This document shows, in pieces, positions 15,431 through 24,134 of a stretch of 59,065 nucleotides of DNA (its first letter is position 1; each line of letters opens with the position of its first letter). Origin of the DNA: an uncultured Oscillospiraceae bacterium. Lineage in GTDB: Bacteria > Bacillota > Clostridia > Oscillospirales > Ruminococcaceae. The notes beneath the pieces were generated by a model. That model searched no databases and had not been told where the DNA came from. It saw only the letters and a list, made by a program, of their open reading frames with translations. The position numbers and the translations under genes are program-made. The stretch is from the NCBI GenBank assembly GCA_910578255.1, contig CAJTQM010000009.1, forward strand, positions 1-59,065. Reading direction: 5' to 3'.

Positions 15431-18400
15431 TTATTTATAATAATCTACCGCGCCTTTAAAAATCAAATCCTGCAGCGCCTTATCCGGCACGTTTTTGTAC
15501 AGATCCTTTCCGTAACGCTCTGAATGGCCCATCTTGCCGAAGACCCGCCCGTCCGGGGAGGTAATGCCCTCGATGGCCTGTACCGAGTGGTTGGGATTAA
15601 AGCGGGTATTGGCGGTGGGATTGCCATCCAGATCCACATACTGGGTGGCGATCTGGCCGTTTTGGGCCAGCTTCTGCACCAGCACCTCTTCCGCCACAAA
15701 CCGGCCTTCCCCGTGGGAAATGGCCACGGTGTGGATATCCCCCACCTTGCTGTGCATCAGCCAGGGGGACTTATTCGAGGCCACTCGGGTCCGCACCAAC
15801 ATGGACTGATGGCGCCCGATGGTGTTAAAGGTCAGCGTCGGGCACCGGTCGTCGGTGTCGATGATCTGGCCAAAGGGGACCAGCCCCAGCTTAATCAGCG
15901 CCTGAAACCCGTTGCAGATACCGCACATCAGGCCGTCGCGCTGGTTTAACAGTTCGTGGACCTGATCCTTAATCCGTGGATTGCGAAAGAAAGCGGTGAT
16001 GAATTTGCCAGAGCCCTCCGGCTCGTCGCCGCCGGAAAATCCACCGGGGATGGCGATGATCTGGCTGGCGGCAATGGCCTTTTCGAAAGCCACCGCCGAT
16101 TCCTCAATATCCTGCGGCGTCAGGTTGCGGATGACAAAAATCTCAGGATCTGCGCCGGCATTGGCAAAGGCCCGCGCCGTGTCGTATTCGCAGTTGGTCC
16201 CCGGGAACACCGGAATCAGAACTCGGGGCTTGGCCGCCTTAACCGAGGACCTGGCCGGTCCCTCGGCGGCGTAGGAGAAGGTCTTCACCGGTTTTATATC
16301 CTCTTTTTCCAGATAGGGGAACACCGGCTGAAGCTTGTCTTCGTATTTTTTTTGCACCCGGTTCATATCAACGGTAACCGCATCGGTCCGCAGAGAATAG
16401 CCCTTGGCCGTGCGGCCTACAAGGATGGCGGAGCCGGGCAGTTCCACCGGTTCTGCCATTTCGAAAAGAAATGCGCCATAGCACGGGTCAAACAGCTGAT
16501 CTTCGCCAAAGTCTTTTGACACCTCAAAGCCGATATGGTTGCCCATCATCATCTTCATAAGGCCTTCCGCTGTGCCGCCGGCGCCCAGCGTCCAGCAGGA
16601 GAGCACCCGGCCCTTGGAGATGAGGCCCTCCATCTGCTCAAACGCCGCTTTTACGCTGCCAAAATCCGGCAGGCCGTTGGGATAGTAAAAGGGCTTCATC
16701 AGGTAAACCGGATGGTCCTCGCCTTTAAATTCAGTGGAGACAACCCGCTCTGATTTTGCGGTGGACACGGCAAAAGATACCAGCGTCGGCGGTACATCCA
16801 GGTCCTCAAAGCTGCCGGACATGGAATCCTTGCCGCCGATGGCCCCGATTTCCAATTCCAGCTGGGCCTTTAGGGCGCCCAACAGCGCCGCGAAGGGTTT
16901 TCCCCAGCGGGCGGGATCGCCCTGGGTCCGCTCAAAATATTCCTGGAAGGTCAACCAGCAGTTTTTCGCGCTGCCGCCGGCCGCCACCACCTTGGCCACC
17001 GACTGGATCACCGCCATCATGGCCCCGTGGTACGGGCTGCGGCTGGACAGATATGGGTCAAACCCCCAGCCCATTAACGAGCAGGTACTGGTTTCGCCGC
17101 CCAGCACCGGGATTTTCGCCGCCATCGCCTGGGAGGGGGTCAGCTGCCACTTCCCACCAAAGGGCATCAGCACGGTTCCCGCGCCGATGGTGGAGTCAAA
17201 CCGCTCCACCAATCCCTTCTGGGAACAGATATTGAGATCCTCCGCCAGCTGCTCCAGCCGGGTCCCCAGGTCCAGAAGTTCCAGGGTTCTGCATTCGGCC
17301 TCCGGCTCGGGGACCGATACAGCGGTAAACTTCTTGGCGCCGTTGGAATTTAAAAATTCCCGGGACAAATCCACAATGGTGCGGCCGTCCAGCTCCATGA
17401 CCAGACGAGGCTGCTCGGTCACCTGCGCCACCACCGTCGATTCAAGATTCTCCGCCGCGGCCAGCGCGCGAAAACGGTCCGCGTCCTCCTTGGCTACCAC
17501 CACCGCCATCCGCTCCTGGGATTCGCTGATGGCCAGTTCGGTGCCGTCCAGGCCCTCGTATTTTTTTGGTACCCTGCTCAAATCAATGTGCAGGCCGTCG
17601 GCCAATTCGCCGATTGCCACCGACACGCCGCCTGCGCCAAAATCGTTACAGCGTTTAATCAGCCGGGTCGCTTCCGGATTGCGGAACAGCCGCTGCAGCT
17701 TGCGTTCCTCCGGCGCGTTGCCCTTTTGCACCTCTGCGCCGCAGCTTTCCAGCGATGTCAGGGTATGGGACTTGGAAGAGCCGGTGGCGCCGCCGCAGCC
17801 GTCGCGGCCGGTGCGCCCGCCCAGCAAAATCACCACGTCCGAGGGCTGGGGCCGCTCCCGGCGCACATTTTCCTGGGGCGCCGCGCCCAGCACCGCGCCG
17901 ATTTCCATCCGCTTGGCCGCGTAGCCCGGATGGTAAATCTCGGTTACATGGCCGGTGGCCAGGCCGATCTGGTTGCCGTAGGAACTGTAGCCCGCCGCCG
18001 CGGTGGTGACGATTTTTCTCTGGGGCAGCTTGCCCTTCATGGTCTGGTCAACCGGTACAAGCGGATCCGCCGCGCCGGTAACCCGCATGGCCTGATACAC
18101 ATAGCTGCGGCCGGACAGCGGATCGCGGATCGCGCCGCCCAGACAGGTGGCCGCGCCGCCGAAAGGCTCGATCTCGGTCGGGTGATTGTGGGTCTCGTTT
18201 TTAAACATCAAAAGCCAATCCTGCTCTTCGCCGTCCACATCCACCTTGATTTTCACCGAGCAGGCGTTGATTTCCTCCGATTCGTCCAGATCGTGCATTT
18301 TCCCCGCGGCCTTCAGCGCCTTGGCGCCGATGGTCGCCAGATCCATCAGCGTTACCGGCTTATCCTTGCGGCCCGCGTACAGCGTTTCGCGCAGTTTTTG

Positions 18401-19159
18401 ATAATCCTCATAGGTTTCCCGGACATAATCCGGCGCAATCTGGGCTTTTTCAATGATGGTGCCAAAGGTGGTATGGCGGCAGTGATCGGACCAATAGGTG
18501 TCGATCATGCGGACTTCCGTGATGGTCGGGCAGCGCTTTTCCTCTTCTTTAAAATATTGCTGGCAGAACCGGATATCGTCCAAATCCATCGCCAGACCGT
18601 ATTGGCGGATAAAATCCCGAAGGCCCCCTTCGTCCAGGCTGTTAAAGCCCTCCAACACCGCCACCGGGGCAGGCTTTTCATAGGCCTGCCGAATGGTCGC
18701 GGGCTTTTCCATCGCCGCTTCCCTGGCCTCCACCGGGTTGATGAGGATCTCTTTGACCTTTGCCTTCTCCCCGTCGGAAAGACGGCCCTTGATATAATAG
18801 ACCCGGGCGGTTTTCACCTCCGGCCGCTCCTTGCAGGTGGAAAGCTGGATGCACTGGGCGCAGGAATCGGCCCGCTGGTCAAACTGGCCGGGCAGGTATT
18901 CCACCGCCAGTATCCATTCATCCGCCGACGGCGCCGGCGCTTCTTCCTCATAGATTTGGTCCACCTGCGGCTCGGACAGAATGGTCCTTTGGGCCGTGCG
19001 GTAATCCGCCTCGTCGATATTTTCGATGTCGTAGCGGTTGAGAATCCGCACGCCGGTAATCGCCTCGGTGCGCAGGGCGGTCTTCAAGTCGCTCAGCACC
19101 CCTGCCGCTTCCACGGCAAAGGGCGTCTTTTTTTCTACAAAACAACGATAAACTGCCAT
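15431..19159 (-). CDS. purL: Phosphoribosylformylglycinamidine synthase, single-chain
   Basis: 1242 residues, the long single-chain form in which synthetase and glutaminase are fused. It converts FGAR, ATP and glutamine to FGAM. The family signature SDHCRHTTF lies near residue 230, the Gly-rich repeats of the AIRS-like halves follow (GGRTGRDGCGG, LGGETST), and the C-terminal class I amidotransferase carries the nucleophile C1082 in GICNGFQ and a PGGFSGGDEPEG loop. It is the last gene of the purine operon, starting 13 bases after purD. Many firmicutes instead split this enzyme into PurS, PurQ and a shorter PurL; those are absent here. Confidence 0.96.
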   Translation of the reverse strand: MAVYRCFVEKKTPFAVEAAGVLSDLKTALRTEAITGVRILNRYDIENIDEADYRTAQRTILSEPQVDQIYEEEAPAPSADEWILAVEYLPGQFDQRADSCAQCIQLSTCKERPEVKTARVYYIKGRLSDGEKAKVKEILINPVEAREAAMEKPATIRQAYEKPAPVAVLEGFNSLDEGGLRDFIRQYGLAMDLDDIRFCQQYFKEEEKRCPTITEVRMIDTYWSDHCRHTTFGTIIEKAQIAPDYVRETYEDYQKLRETLYAGRKDKPVTLMDLATIGAKALKAAGKMHDLDESEEINACSVKIKVDVDGEEQDWLLMFKNETHNHPTEIEPFGGAATCLGGAIRDPLSGRSYVYQAMRVTGAADPLVPVDQTMKGKLPQRKIVTTAAAGYSSYGNQIGLATGHVTEIYHPGYAAKRMEIGAVLGAAPQENVRRERPQPSDVVILLGGRTGRDGCGGATGSSKSHTLTSLESCGAEVQKGNAPEERKLQRLFRNPEATRLIKRCNDFGAGGVSVAIGELADGLHIDLSRVPKKYEGLDGTELAISESQERMAVVVAKEDADRFRALAAAENLESTVVAQVTEQPRLVMELDGRTIVDLSREFLNSNGAKKFTAVSVPEPEAECRTLELLDLGTRLEQLAEDLNICSQKGLVERFDSTIGAGTVLMPFGGKWQLTPSQAMAAKIPVLGGETSTCSLMGWGFDPYLSSRSPYHGAMMAVIQSVAKVVAAGGSAKNCWLTFQEYFERTQGDPARWGKPFAALLGALKAQLELEIGAIGGKDSMSGSFEDLDVPPTLVSFAVSTAKSERVVSTEFKGEDHPVYLMKPFYYPNGLPDFGSVKAAFEQMEGLISKGRVLSCWTLGAGGTAEGLMKMMMGNHIGFEVSKDFGEDQLFDPCYGAFLFEMAEPVELPGSAILVGRTAKGYSLRTDAVTVDMNRVQKKYEDKLQPVFPYLEKEDIKPVKTFSYAAEGPARSSVKAAKPRVLIPVFPGTNCEYDTARAFANAGADPEIFVIRNLTPQDIEESAVAFEKAIAASQIIAIPGGFSGGDEPEGSGKFITAFFRNPRIKDQVHELLNQRDGLMCGICNGFQALIKLGLVPFGQIIDTDDRCPTLTFNTIGRHQSMLVRTRVASNKSPWLMHSKVGDIHTVAISHGEGRFVAEEVLVQKLAQNGQIATQYVDLDGNPTANTRFNPNHSVQAIEGITSPDGRVFGKMGHSERYGKDLYKNVPDKALQDLIFKGAVDYYK

Positions 19160-19172
19160 TTTTTCTACTCCC

Positions 19173-20435
19173 CTATTTTTTGCCGATGTCCGTGCGGTAA
19201 TGGGCTTTGGGGAAGCGGATCTTCTTCACCGCGTCATAGGCTTTTTCCAGTGCCTGGGGCAGATCCTTCCCCAACCCGGTAACGCCTAATACCCGGCCCC
19301 CCGCCGTAACAAACTGCCCATTCTGCCGTTTGGTGCCCGCGTGGTATACGATCACGCCGGGATATTGGCCCTCTTCGTCCAGACCCTCAATGGAAAAACC
19401 GGTCTCGTACTTTTTGGGATAGCCGCCGCTGGCCAGAATCACACAGGCCGCCGCCCCGTCGGACCACCGGATATCCAGCCGGTCCAGACGCTCTTCCCGA
19501 ACCGCTTTGAAGATAGTGAACAGATCCGTTTTTAACAGCGGAAGCACCACCTGCGTCTCCGGGTCGCCAAACCGGCAGTTGTACTCGATGACCTTGGGGC
19601 CCTGCTCGGTCAAAATTAAGCCGAAATACAAACAGCCCTTAAAGGGACATCCCTCTTTTTTCATGGCCTCGATGGTGGGCAGGAAAATTTCTTCCATGCA
19701 ACGCTTTGCTGCCTCGGCGGTATAGTAGGGGCTGGGCGCGATGGTGCCCATGCCGCCGGTATTGGGTCCCTGATCGTCGTCATAGGCCCGCTTGTGGTCC
19801 ATGGAGGAAACCATCGGGACCACCGTGTGGGAATCGGTAAAGGCCAGGACCGACACCTCTTTGCCGGTCAAAAATTCCTCCACCACCACCTGACTGCCGC
19901 TCTGGCCAAAAATCCTGTCCTCCATAATAGAGCGGACCGCCTCTTTGGCCTCGTCCAGATTCTGGGCGATAACCACCCCTTTGCCCAGCGCCAGTCCGTC
20001 CGCCTTGATCACCGCCGGGAACCGGTTTTCCTGCTGGATATACGCGATTGCCTGGGCCGGGTCGTCAAATACCTCGTATTTGGCGGTGGGGATTCCATAC
20101 TTTTTCATCAGATTTTTGGCGAAGACCTTGCTTCCCTCAATCTGGGCCGCCGCTTTGCTGGGTCCAAAAGCGGGGATCCCCGCCGCTTCCAGCGCGTCGG
20201 CCATGCCCAATACCAGCGGATCGTCCGGGGTGACCACCGCAAAGCCGATTCCCTCGGCTTTGGCAAAGTTCACCATCCCGTCGATATCCGTGGCCTTAAT
20301 ATCCACCGGCTGAGCCAGTACGCTGATGCCGCCGTTGCCCGGCGCGCAGAAGATTTTGTCGATTTCCTTGTTTTCCGCAAGCTTGCGGATCACCGCGTGT
20401 TCCCGGCCGCCGGAGCCGATTACCAAAACTTTCAT
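19173..20435 (-). CDS. purD: Phosphoribosylamine-glycine ligase
   Basis: 420 residues, standard length. PurD joins phosphoribosylamine to glycine with ATP to give GAR. The N-terminal VLVIGSGGREHA and the ATP-grasp segments (VIKADGLALGKGVVIA, GCPFKGCLYFGLILT, EYNCRFGDPETQ) are characteristic. The gene starts 20 bases after the AICAR transformylase stop. Confidence 0.97.
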   Translation of the reverse strand: MKVLVIGSGGREHAVIRKLAENKEIDKIFCAPGNGGISVLAQPVDIKATDIDGMVNFAKAEGIGFAVVTPDDPLVLGMADALEAAGIPAFGPSKAAAQIEGSKVFAKNLMKKYGIPTAKYEVFDDPAQAIAYIQQENRFPAVIKADGLALGKGVVIAQNLDEAKEAVRSIMEDRIFGQSGSQVVVEEFLTGKEVSVLAFTDSHTVVPMVSSMDHKRAYDDDQGPNTGGMGTIAPSPYYTAEAAKRCMEEIFLPTIEAMKKEGCPFKGCLYFGLILTEQGPKVIEYNCRFGDPETQVVLPLLKTDLFTIFKAVREERLDRLDIRWSDGAAACVILASGGYPKKYETGFSIEGLDEEGQYPGVIVYHAGTKRQNGQFVTAGGRVLGVTGLGKDLPQALEKAYDAVKKIRFPKAHYRTDIGKK

Positions 20436-20455
20436 GCTGCTTTCCTCCCGCCGGC

Positions 20456-21631
20456 TTAATGGTGGAACAGGCGAATGCCGGTAAACGCCATGGTAATGCC
20501 GTATTTGTCGCAGGTGTCGATTACATTGTCGTCGCGGATGGAACCGCCTGGCTGCGCGATATAGGCCACGCCACTTTTATGCGCCCGCTCGATATTGTCG
20601 CCAAAGGGGAAAAACGCGTCCGACCCCAATGCGACGCCGGTCATGGTGTCCAGCCAGGCCCGCTTTTCCTCCCGGCTCAAAGGCTCCGGCTTATGGGTGA
20701 AAAACTGCTCCCACATGCCGTCGGCCAGAACATCCATGTAATCATCCGAGATGTATACGTCGATGGTGTTGTCCCGGTCCGCCCGGCGGATTTTTTCCTT
20801 GAAGGGCAGTTCCAGCACCTTTTTGTGCTGCCTGAGATACCATACGTCCGCTTTGTTGCCCGCCAGCCGGGTGCAGTGAATCCGGGACTGCTGCCCCGCG
20901 CCGACGCCGATGACCTGGCCGCCCTTTGCGTAGCAAACCGAGTTGGACTGGGTATATTTGAGGGTGATCAGCGACAAAATCAGATCAATTTTCGCATCCT
21001 TGGGCAGATCTTTATTCTGGGTGACGATGTTTTCCAAAAGCTTTTCGTCGATTTTCAGGTCGTTTCGGCCCTGTTCAAAGATTACCCCGTAAACCTGCTT
21101 GCGCTCCACCGGGGCGGGGATATAGGCCGGGTCGATTTCGATGATATTATAGGTACCCTTGCGCTTGGACCGAAGGATTTCCAGCGCCTTTTCCGTGTAG
21201 CCGGGGGCGATGACCCCGTCCGAAACCTCTTTATGGATCAAGTTGGCCGTATCCTCGTCGCAGGTATCCGACAGGGCGATAAAGTCCCCGTAGGAGCTCA
21301 TGCGGTCGGCGCCCCGGGCCCGGGCATAGGCGCAGGCCAAGGCCGACAGCGGCTGATCGCCGGTAAAATAAATTTTCCTGAGTACGTCGCTCAAAGGAAG
21401 GCCCACCGCGGCGCCGGCAGGGCTTACATGCTTAAAGGATGCCGCCGCCGGCAGGCCGGTGGCTTCTTTGAGCTCCTTGACCAGCTGCCAGCTGTTAAAC
21501 GCATCCAAAAAATTGATATAGCCCGGCTTGCCGTTCAGCACCTGGATGGGAAGCTCTCCTTCTTCCATAAAGATGCGGGAGGGTTTTTGGTTGGGGTTGC
21601 AGCCATATTTTAATTCCAGTTCCTTGGCCAT
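20456..21631 (-). CDS. purH: AICAR formyltransferase, stand-alone
   Basis: 391 residues. This corresponds to the C-terminal transformylase part of bifunctional PurH; the N-terminal IMP cyclohydrolase domain is missing. Recognisable parts are LKYGCNPNQKPS at the start, SFKHVSPAGAA (Lys-His catalytic region) and SDAFFPFGDNIE near the end. It transfers a formyl group from 10-formyl-THF to AICAR, making FAICAR. The next enzyme, IMP cyclohydrolase, is encoded directly upstream as a separate PurO-type protein, 11 bases away. Confidence 0.93.
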   Translation of the reverse strand: MAKELELKYGCNPNQKPSRIFMEEGELPIQVLNGKPGYINFLDAFNSWQLVKELKEATGLPAAASFKHVSPAGAAVGLPLSDVLRKIYFTGDQPLSALACAYARARGADRMSSYGDFIALSDTCDEDTANLIHKEVSDGVIAPGYTEKALEILRSKRKGTYNIIEIDPAYIPAPVERKQVYGVIFEQGRNDLKIDEKLLENIVTQNKDLPKDAKIDLILSLITLKYTQSNSVCYAKGGQVIGVGAGQQSRIHCTRLAGNKADVWYLRQHKKVLELPFKEKIRRADRDNTIDVYISDDYMDVLADGMWEQFFTHKPEPLSREEKRAWLDTMTGVALGSDAFFPFGDNIERAHKSGVAYIAQPGGSIRDDNVIDTCDKYGITMAFTGIRLFHH

Positions 21632-21642
21632 TTTTCTTCCTC

Positions 21643-22344
21643 CTATTTATTCTTATTATAGAGCTTTGTCTGTGTTTTTCCGCTGGTCAAGTCAATGGAC
21701 CGGATAAACAAAGATACCTTGTTTTTCTCGTTTAAGGCGTTCCACAGCTTTTCGCCAAAGCTTTCGAAATCCTCGGTCATCTGCACCGGCACCGGCTCGC
21801 CCTCAAAGGAGGGGATGGGATTCCCGTTTTCCCGGTAGGTGTGGATCACATGGCCCTGGCCCGGCAACGCGTCGGTATAATCAAAGAAAAAGCGGTGAGC
21901 GGACGAAGGGTCCCCTTCGACGCTTTTTAAGATGGAAAGCCGGTAGCCTGCGCCGCAGACCACACCGGAAATACGGGGGGTAAAATTGGGCCCGTCCGGC
22001 TCAAAGGTCCGGGTGCGAAGGGCGTCTTCAAAGCTTTTGCCCGCGGCTAGAAAATCGTAGATGGTGTCGGTCTGGTCGCCGTTGGTCACAATCGTTGTTT
22101 TCCCCAGCACCCGCACCGGCGAGTAGATAATCAGCGACGGGTCGGAAAGCTTTGCCGGGTCAAACGCCTCGGTCCGAATGCCCTCTCCCTCCTCGACAAA
22201 AACCCGGTTGCGGCTGTTTTCGCTGCGGCCCATGATAAAATAGCCGATCAGCATTTTGCCGCCGTCCTGCGTCCGGCCCAGCACAATGCCCCGGCCGGGG
22301 TATTCGTTGCCGGAAAGATACTCGTACAGATTAACCGCTTTCAT
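21643..22344 (-). CDS. purO: IMP cyclohydrolase, PurO type
   Basis: 233 residues. It matches by pattern the archaeal-type IMP cyclohydrolase (PurO, IMP_cyclohyd family): NEYPGRGIVLGRT near the start, YFIMGRSENSRNR, GDQTDTIYDFL and a late VSLFIRSIDL. It closes the ring of FAICAR to IMP. ATG 22344 is preferred because it fits the family N-terminus and has AAAGGGG upstream; an in-frame extension would overlap purN. Its place next to a transformylase without cyclohydrolase domain supports the call strongly. Confidence 0.9.
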   Translation of the reverse strand: MKAVNLYEYLSGNEYPGRGIVLGRTQDGGKMLIGYFIMGRSENSRNRVFVEEGEGIRTEAFDPAKLSDPSLIIYSPVRVLGKTTIVTNGDQTDTIYDFLAAGKSFEDALRTRTFEPDGPNFTPRISGVVCGAGYRLSILKSVEGDPSSAHRFFFDYTDALPGQGHVIHTYRENGNPIPSFEGEPVPVQMTEDFESFGEKLWNALNEKNKVSLFIRSIDLTSGKTQTKLYNKNK

Positions 22345-22369
22345 CCCACTTTTGCCCCTTTCAAAAAAA

Positions 22370-22993
22370 TCATACTTTCGTTTCCTTTTCGTCCTGCGTC
22401 GAACCCATTTGGCGGCACAGCATGGCAACCGCCTGGGGAAGAATCTTCCACTCCGCTTCTTCCATCACCCGGCGCTGCAAAATCTCCGGCGTATCCCCGG
22501 GCTTTATCTCCACCGCCTTTTGCAGCAGAATCCGCCCGCCGTCGGGGATTTCGTTGACCAGATGCACCGTTGCGCCGGTGACCTTGACCCCGTAATCCAG
22601 CGCCGCCTGATGGACCCGCAGCCCATAAAACCCGGCGCCGCAGAAGGAGGGGATCAGCGAAGGGTGGATATTGAGAATCCGCTCCGGATAAGCGTCAATC
22701 ACCGGTTTGCCCAGGATGCTTAAAAAGCCCGCCAGCACCACCAGGTCGATTCGATGGTCCCGCAGCGTTTTGACAATGGTCTGATCGTACTGGGCCGGAT
22801 CCTCAAAGCTCTTCCGGCTGATCACCGCCGTTTCGATGCCGGCGCTTTTGGCCCGCTCCAGCGCGTACGCCTTCTGGTTCGAGGCCAGCACCAGCGTGAT
22901 CTCCCCTTCGGGGAATGCGCCGGAACTCTGCGCGTCGATCAATGCCTGCAAATTGGTCCCGCCGCCGGAGACCAATACCGCGATTTTTATCAT
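22370..22993 (-). CDS. purN: Phosphoribosylglycinamide formyltransferase
   Basis: 207 residues. It transfers a formyl group from 10-formyl-THF to GAR. Seen are the nucleotide loop VSGGGTNLQAL at the N-terminus, VLAGFLSIL, the catalytic segment NIHPSLIPSFCG and the later VTGATVHLVNEIPDGG, with Asn and His of the NIHPS motif as catalytic residues. The usual FxG in that motif reads FCG, as in several firmicutes. It starts 12 bases after the purM stop. Confidence 0.96.
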   Translation of the reverse strand: MIKIAVLVSGGGTNLQALIDAQSSGAFPEGEITLVLASNQKAYALERAKSAGIETAVISRKSFEDPAQYDQTIVKTLRDHRIDLVVLAGFLSILGKPVIDAYPERILNIHPSLIPSFCGAGFYGLRVHQAALDYGVKVTGATVHLVNEIPDGGRILLQKAVEIKPGDTPEILQRRVMEEAEWKILPQAVAMLCRQMGSTQDEKETKV

Positions 22994-23005
22994 CCTTTTG
23001 CCTCC

Positions 23006-24043
23006 TTACCGAAAGCAGACGGTATGCTCGCCCTTTTGGATCTCGCCGATGATTTTGGCCTTTTCGCCGCATCCGCAGAGGATCTCCACCGCCTTTTGCG
23101 CCTCATTCTTCGCAACGACAACGCACATACCGATTCCCATATTAAAGGTGTTAAACATATCCCTCTCGGGGATGTTGCCCACCTCCTGAATCAGCCGGAA
23201 GATGGGCAGAACCTCCACCGCGTTTTGGTCGATCACCGCCTGATACCCCTGGGGCAGCGCCCGCGGGATATTTTCGTAAAATCCGCCGCCGGTGATGTGG
23301 GAGATGGATTTTACCTTTACCTCTTCCAAAAGCTTCAAAACCGGCTTGACATAGATCCTGGTCGGAGTCAGCAGCGTCTCTCCCAGCGGCTTGCCCAAAC
23401 GGTCCGCATAGCGGCTCAGGTCCGTATGCTCCACGTCGAACACCTTGCGCACCAGGCTGAAGCCGTTGGAATGGACGCCGGAGGAAGCCAGCCCGATGAT
23501 GGCGTCCCCTTCCTCCACCGTGTTCATATCCAAAATGCGGGATTTGTCCACCGCGCCCACCGAAAAGCCCGCCAAGTCGTACTCATCCTCCGGGTAAAAG
23601 CCGGGCATTTCGGCGGTTTCGCCACCGACCAGCGCACAGCCTGCCTGCACGCAGCCCTCCGCCACGCCGGAGACGATCTGGGCGACCTTTTCCGGATAGT
23701 TTTTGCCTACCGCCACATAGTCCAAAAAGACCAGCGGCTTTGCCCCGGCGCAGATGATATCGTTTACGCACATGGCCACGCAGTCGATGCCTACCGTGTC
23801 GTGTTTGTTCAAAAGAAAGGCCAGCTTCAGCTTGGTTCCCACCCCGTCGGTGCCGGAAACCAGGACCGGCTTTTCCATACCGGTCAGATCCAACTCAAAC
23901 AAGCCGCCAAAGCCGCCGATGCCGGAGATGCAGCCGGCCGTCTGGGTCCGGGCCACGTGGGCTTTCATCAGTTCCACCGCTTTATAGCCGGCGGTAACGT
24001 CGACCCCCGCGGCTTTATAGCTGTCGCTAAAACTTTTTTCCAT
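23006..24043 (-). CDS. purM: Phosphoribosylformylglycinamidine cyclo-ligase
   Basis: 345 residues. It closes FGAM to AIR with ATP. Typical segments are the N-terminal SYKAAGVDVTAGYKAV, SGTDGVGTKLKLA, the VNDIICAGAKPLVFLDY strand, GGETAEMPGFY and the HITGGGFYENIPR loop. It follows purF with a gap of about 90 bases, the widest spacing inside this part of the operon; nothing else is seen in that gap. Confidence 0.97.
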   Translation of the reverse strand: MEKSFSDSYKAAGVDVTAGYKAVELMKAHVARTQTAGCISGIGGFGGLFELDLTGMEKPVLVSGTDGVGTKLKLAFLLNKHDTVGIDCVAMCVNDIICAGAKPLVFLDYVAVGKNYPEKVAQIVSGVAEGCVQAGCALVGGETAEMPGFYPEDEYDLAGFSVGAVDKSRILDMNTVEEGDAIIGLASSGVHSNGFSLVRKVFDVEHTDLSRYADRLGKPLGETLLTPTRIYVKPVLKLLEEVKVKSISHITGGGFYENIPRALPQGYQAVIDQNAVEVLPIFRLIQEVGNIPERDMFNTFNMGIGMCVVVAKNEAQKAVEILCGCGEKAKIIGEIQKGEHTVCFR

Positions 24044-24134
24044 ACGCGAGATTCTCCTTTCTTGATCTGCGCCGCCTTCTTTGCGGGCAGGCTGTCAAAA
24101 TCCGGGCGGAGGATTTCCCCTTTTTGCCCATCTT

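Noticed and set aside
17588..19282. A 564-codon open frame opposite purL and the purL-purD junction
   Set aside because: It is the antisense shadow of GC-rich purL; it has no ribosome site and low-complexity Arg/Gly/His composition.
20459..21613. A 384-codon frame antisense to the AICAR transformylase
   Set aside because: Composition mirrors the sense gene; no start signals.
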